A stretch of 64,000 nucleotides of DNA, from NCBI GenBank assembly GCA_937894795.1, contig CALCQV010000136.1, positions 40,462 through 104,461 on the forward strand. The letters run 5' to 3'. A program made the position numbers and the translations under genes. The stretch's first letter is position 1. Each line of letters starts with the position of its first letter. The notes under the pieces are model-generated. The model made no database searches. It was not told where the DNA came from and worked only from the letters and a program-made list of their open reading frames with translations. Of the stretch, positions 62,805 through 64,000 are shown piece by piece. This DNA is from an uncultured Bacteroidales bacterium (GTDB taxonomy: Bacteria > Bacteroidota > Bacteroidia > Bacteroidales > Lentimicrobiaceae).

Positions 62805-64000
62805 ATGAGAAATCTTTCCAAGATACTCAAGTATGCCATACCTTACTGGGGGTTTGCTTCACTTAATGTAATCTTCAATATTATTGGGGTTCTGTTCTCG
62901 CTGGCGTCCTTTGCTGCCATCATACCAGTACTCAACATCCTTTTTAAGCTGGAAGCAACCGTAACATCGGCACCTCCACTGGCTTTAAACTTTGAATCGC
63001 TTAAATTGAATTTCTATTACCTGATCAGCCGCATGATTGAACAGTACGGTGAGCTCACCACTCTGGGTTATATATGTGGTATCATAGTTCTGGTGTTCTT
63101 TCTTAAGAATCTGTTCCGCTACCTGGCCATGTACTATATTGCCGAAGTTCGTAACGGCGTAGTGAAGGATATACGCAACTCAATGTACAAAAGAGTTCTG
63201 ATACTGCCCCTCTCATACTACAGTGAGAAACGGAAAGGTGATATTATGAGCAGGATGACTACCGATGTTCAGGAGGTGGAGTGGTCCATCATGAGCTCAC
63301 TTGAGATGATCTTCCGTGATCCCATCACCATCATTTCATACCTGGTTACCCTCTTTATCATGAACTTTGAGCTTACCCTCATGGTTTTGATATTATTGCC
63401 TATCAGCGGATTGCTCATCGGCAGGATTGGCAGAAGCCTGAAGCGTACCTCAGCCAAAGGTCAGGTCAAGATGGGTGAGTTGTTATCAACTATTGAAGAG
63501 ACCCTCGGCGGATTAAGGATCATCAAGGCATTCAATGCCATCGACTGGGCTGATGAGAATTTCAGGAATACCAACCATAAGTATAACCGGCTCATGGTTC
63601 GTCTATATCGTAAGAGGGACCTGGCTTCACCCCTGAGTGAGTTCCTGGGAATTGGCGTTTCCGTTTTCGTAATCTGGTATGGTGGCCGACTTATATTGTC
63701 GCCCGGTTCCAGCATGGATGCGGCCATATTCATATCATATATTGCCATTTTCTCACAGATGATCAACCCCATAAAGGCCTTGAGCACTGCCGCCTATAAT
63801 ATACAGAAGGGGGCTGCCTCCGTTGAACGCATAGAGCAGATTCTGAATGCCGAAGAGGTGATTACCCAAAAGGAGAATGCCATAGCCATCAGGGAATTCA
63901 ATGAGAAAATTGAATATCGTAATGTAAGTTTCAAATATCAGCAGGATGAGGTACTTACCGATATAAATCTCACGGTAGAGAAGGGCAGGATGATTGCCCT
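62805..64000 (+). CDS. MsbA-like ABC transporter (permease plus ATPase), 3' end beyond window
   Basis: The reading frame starts at the ATG at 62805 (MRNLSKILKYAIPYWG) and is open to the right edge, giving at least 398 residues. The visible part is a type I exporter membrane domain with about six helices and the coupling helices, followed by the beginning of the ATPase domain (NVSFKYQQDEVLTDINLTVEKGRM). The Walker A motif would fall just past the edge. The order of domains and the pattern IMSRMTTDVQEVEWSIMSS and SVERIEQILNAEE are typical of MsbA-like lipid or drug exporters. The substrate is unknown; lipid A or peptide export are options. Confidence 0.9.
   Translation, partial: MRNLSKILKYAIPYWGFASLNVIFNIIGVLFSLASFAAIIPVLNILFKLEATVTSAPPLALNFESLKLNFYYLISRMIEQYGELTTLGYICGIIVLVFFLKNLFRYLAMYYIAEVRNGVVKDIRNSMYKRVLILPLSYYSEKRKGDIMSRMTTDVQEVEWSIMSSLEMIFRDPITIISYLVTLFIMNFELTLMVLILLPISGLLIGRIGRSLKRTSAKGQVKMGELLSTIEETLGGLRIIKAFNAIDWADENFRNTNHKYNRLMVRLYRKRDLASPLSEFLGIGVSVFVIWYGGRLILSPGSSMDAAIFISYIAIFSQMINPIKALSTAAYNIQKGAASVERIEQILNAEEVITQKENAIAIREFNEKIEYRNVSFKYQQDEVLTDINLTVEKGRMIA

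Noticed and set aside
1..64000. CRISPR arrays, insertion sequences, phage genes, integrases, toxin-antitoxin or restriction systems
   Set aside because: None found: no regularly spaced repeats, transposase motifs or phage proteins are visible. The undescribed-system case therefore rests on the sulfur cluster.

Overview
This window is a stretch of a Bacteroidota chromosome, most likely class Bacteroidia; I cannot fix the family. The evidence is three secreted peptidases with Por/type IX secretion (T9SS) C-terminal sorting domains, a DUF4476 protein, an IPExxxVDY-type protein next to rnc, the ExbB / small membrane protein / ExbD / ExbD order of Bacteroidota TonB energisers, a short-chain-type threonine dehydrogenase, and promoter-like TAnnTTTG boxes in place of Shine-Dalgarno-led starts. 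No insertion sequence, phage gene, CRISPR array or rRNA is visible. Most of the window is ordinary chromosomal content.

Layout. 1-4.9 kb: the end of a HAD phosphatase, mnmA, then acpP-fabF-rnc and an IPExxxVDY protein, closed by a two-way terminator. 5-12.5 kb: an M14 carboxypeptidase with a T9SS tail, a fused AdoCbl-dependent acyl-CoA mutase (IcmF type) and a cytoplasmic M28 peptidase. 12.7-22.3 kb, all on the minus strand: the main point of interest, a nine-gene sulfur-respiration cluster. In transcription order it encodes a Tat-exported molybdopterin oxidoreductase, a four-cluster ferredoxin subunit and an NrfD/PsrC membrane subunit (PsrABC/PhsABC-like). These are followed by two half-size YeeE/YedE transporters, two membrane-anchored rhodanese-fold proteins, a Rieske protein, and a cytochrome b fused to a 12-haem cytochrome c. 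22.5-27.6 kb: dus, a sigma-54 response regulator, and the divergent threonine-degradation pair tdh/kbl. 27.6-33.3 kb: an ArnT-like glycosyltransferase, a beta-CASP metallohydrolase, the ExbBD operon and tRNA-Ser(GGA). 33.5-43.4 kb: a barrel protein, an esterase, ansA-tatD, a GT9 glycosyltransferase, an MBL hydrolase, a large TolB-propeller/barrel protein and a DUF4476 protein. 44-52.7 kb: an AdoCbl-dependent class II ribonucleotide reductase, a protein of exact 25-residue repeats, a radical SAM protein, a polyprenyl synthase, a PhoR/PhoB-like pair, a CAP protein and a barrel protein. 53-64 kb: two tandem gingipain-like C25 peptidases, a LolC/E-like permease, rbfA and the start of an MsbA-like ABC transporter.

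How the sulfur cluster may work (inference). The molybdoenzyme trio would exchange electrons between the quinone pool and a periplasmic sulfur compound such as polysulfide, thiosulfate or tetrathionate. The YeeE/YedE pair would move a sulfur species across the membrane. The two rhodanese-fold proteins both lack the catalytic cysteine, and each has exactly one cysteine, the last residue of a GGGC tail. This suggests swinging-arm sulfur carriers rather than enzymes. The Rieske/cytochrome b/12-haem module would pass quinol electrons to periplasmic or extracellular acceptors, or run in reverse. A good promoter match lies just upstream of the first gene, and two adjacent palindromes lie in the only sizeable internal gap.

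Two enzymes in the window (the IcmF-type mutase and the class II ribonucleotide reductase) need adenosylcobalamin, which suggests an anaerobic or facultative organism that makes or salvages B12.
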